From: Culex pipiens pallens
Taxonomy: Eukaryota > Arthropoda > Insecta > Diptera > Culicidae
NCBI RefSeq assembly: GCF_016801865.2
Contig: NC_068937.1
Span: 122,671,225-122,735,224, forward strand
Direction of reading: 5' to 3'
DNA: 64,000 bases
The position numbers and the translations under genes were made by a program. Under the pieces are notes generated by a model. The model did no database searches and was not told the origin of the DNA. It worked only from the letters and a program-made list of their open reading frames with translations. Within the stretch, counting starts at the first letter, position 1. Every line of letters starts with the position of its first letter. This document shows, in pieces, positions 63,536-64,000 of this stretch.

Positions 63536-64000
63536 TACGAAGTTATTTTCTTAAAATTGATTTAAAAATCCATTTTAAATCCTTTGCGGTCGTACAAAGA
63601 GTCATTGTACTCAGAAAAATAAGCTTTATCGTTGTTAACAATAATATTACAAATTTAAGCTTAACTTTATTACCCAATTAAGACTGAATTTGTGATATTA
63701 TTGTTCACAACGAAAATTAAAAAAAAAATCAAACCATCCACATTAATGACTCCCGGGCAAACTTCCGGGTCTTTTGTGATGTTTATTGCAAGTTTCTGTT
63801 CGAACCTATAGAAAAAATCGGTTCTAAAGTTTCTGTTTTCAAATGCAAAAGTCTGTACGTTTAAAAAAATGTCCGCAACAACTGAAATATCTGTAACAAT
63901 AGACAAATCTGCGCATCTGGCATTGCTGCCGCCAACTTGACAGCGCCGCCGCTGTCATCGCGATGTTGTCATTTTTTTTCTTGCACACTCAAAAAAAGTT
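63536..64000. other. Remainder of repeat family A and AT-rich end of window
   Basis: 63538-63665 continues the reverse copy of family A. The rest has no recognised feature. An open frame at 63670-63906 (minus) is AT-rich and unsupported. Confidence 0.5.

Overview
The window looks like a mosquito nuclear genome, most likely Culex. The enzyme encoded at 16199-18286 matches mosquito alanine-glyoxylate aminotransferase in length and motifs, ordinary introns are 53-66 bp, and the rest is a dense mix of non-LTR retrotransposons, MITEs and satellites. Species is inferred from remembered families, not from a search.

Layout. (1) 77-24817 (+): a complete VPS13B-type bridge-like lipid-transfer protein in nine exons. 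All eight junctions keep frame and give 3,788 codons, ending in a C-terminal PH-like domain. Three introns are enlarged. Intron 2 (3099-10683) was a mini-intron of about 66 bp that received a 7.5-kb LOA-like retrotransposon, itself split by a 4.1-kb DNA element carrying 8-bp satellites and a spliced-looking transcript unit. Intron 6 holds a complete antisense AGT gene with a recognisable core promoter. Intron 8 holds DNA elements. (2) 24997-30155: THEM6-like gene (-), two damaged copies of an unrecognised gene (+) on either side of Sil1 (-), and a small secreted-protein candidate (+). (3) 30156-36683: gene-free, layered transposons. (4) 36684-37271: second THEM6-like gene (-). (5) 38829-39611: TXNDC9 (-), with a gag-only Jockey-type element inserted about 160 bp upstream of its start codon. 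(6) 41534-50648: gene-free, including a TIR-bounded element that carries eleven 164-bp repeat units. (7) 50649-52181: a low-complexity protein (-) ending in the prenylation box CVIM. (8) 52201-64000: mostly repeats, including a hAT-type MITE with a nested Jockey-type element, plus a possible first exon (-) and a TATA promoter (+) near 59.4-60.0 kb.

The genes share no obvious pathway: bulk lipid transfer (VPS13B), glyoxylate/amino-acid metabolism (AGT), ER chaperone nucleotide exchange (Sil1), a phosducin/thioredoxin-fold chaperonin cofactor (TXNDC9) and two thioesterase-fold proteins. The strongest signals are structural: nested insertions whose order can be read from target-site duplications, and a satellite array with higher-order structure inside a transposable element.
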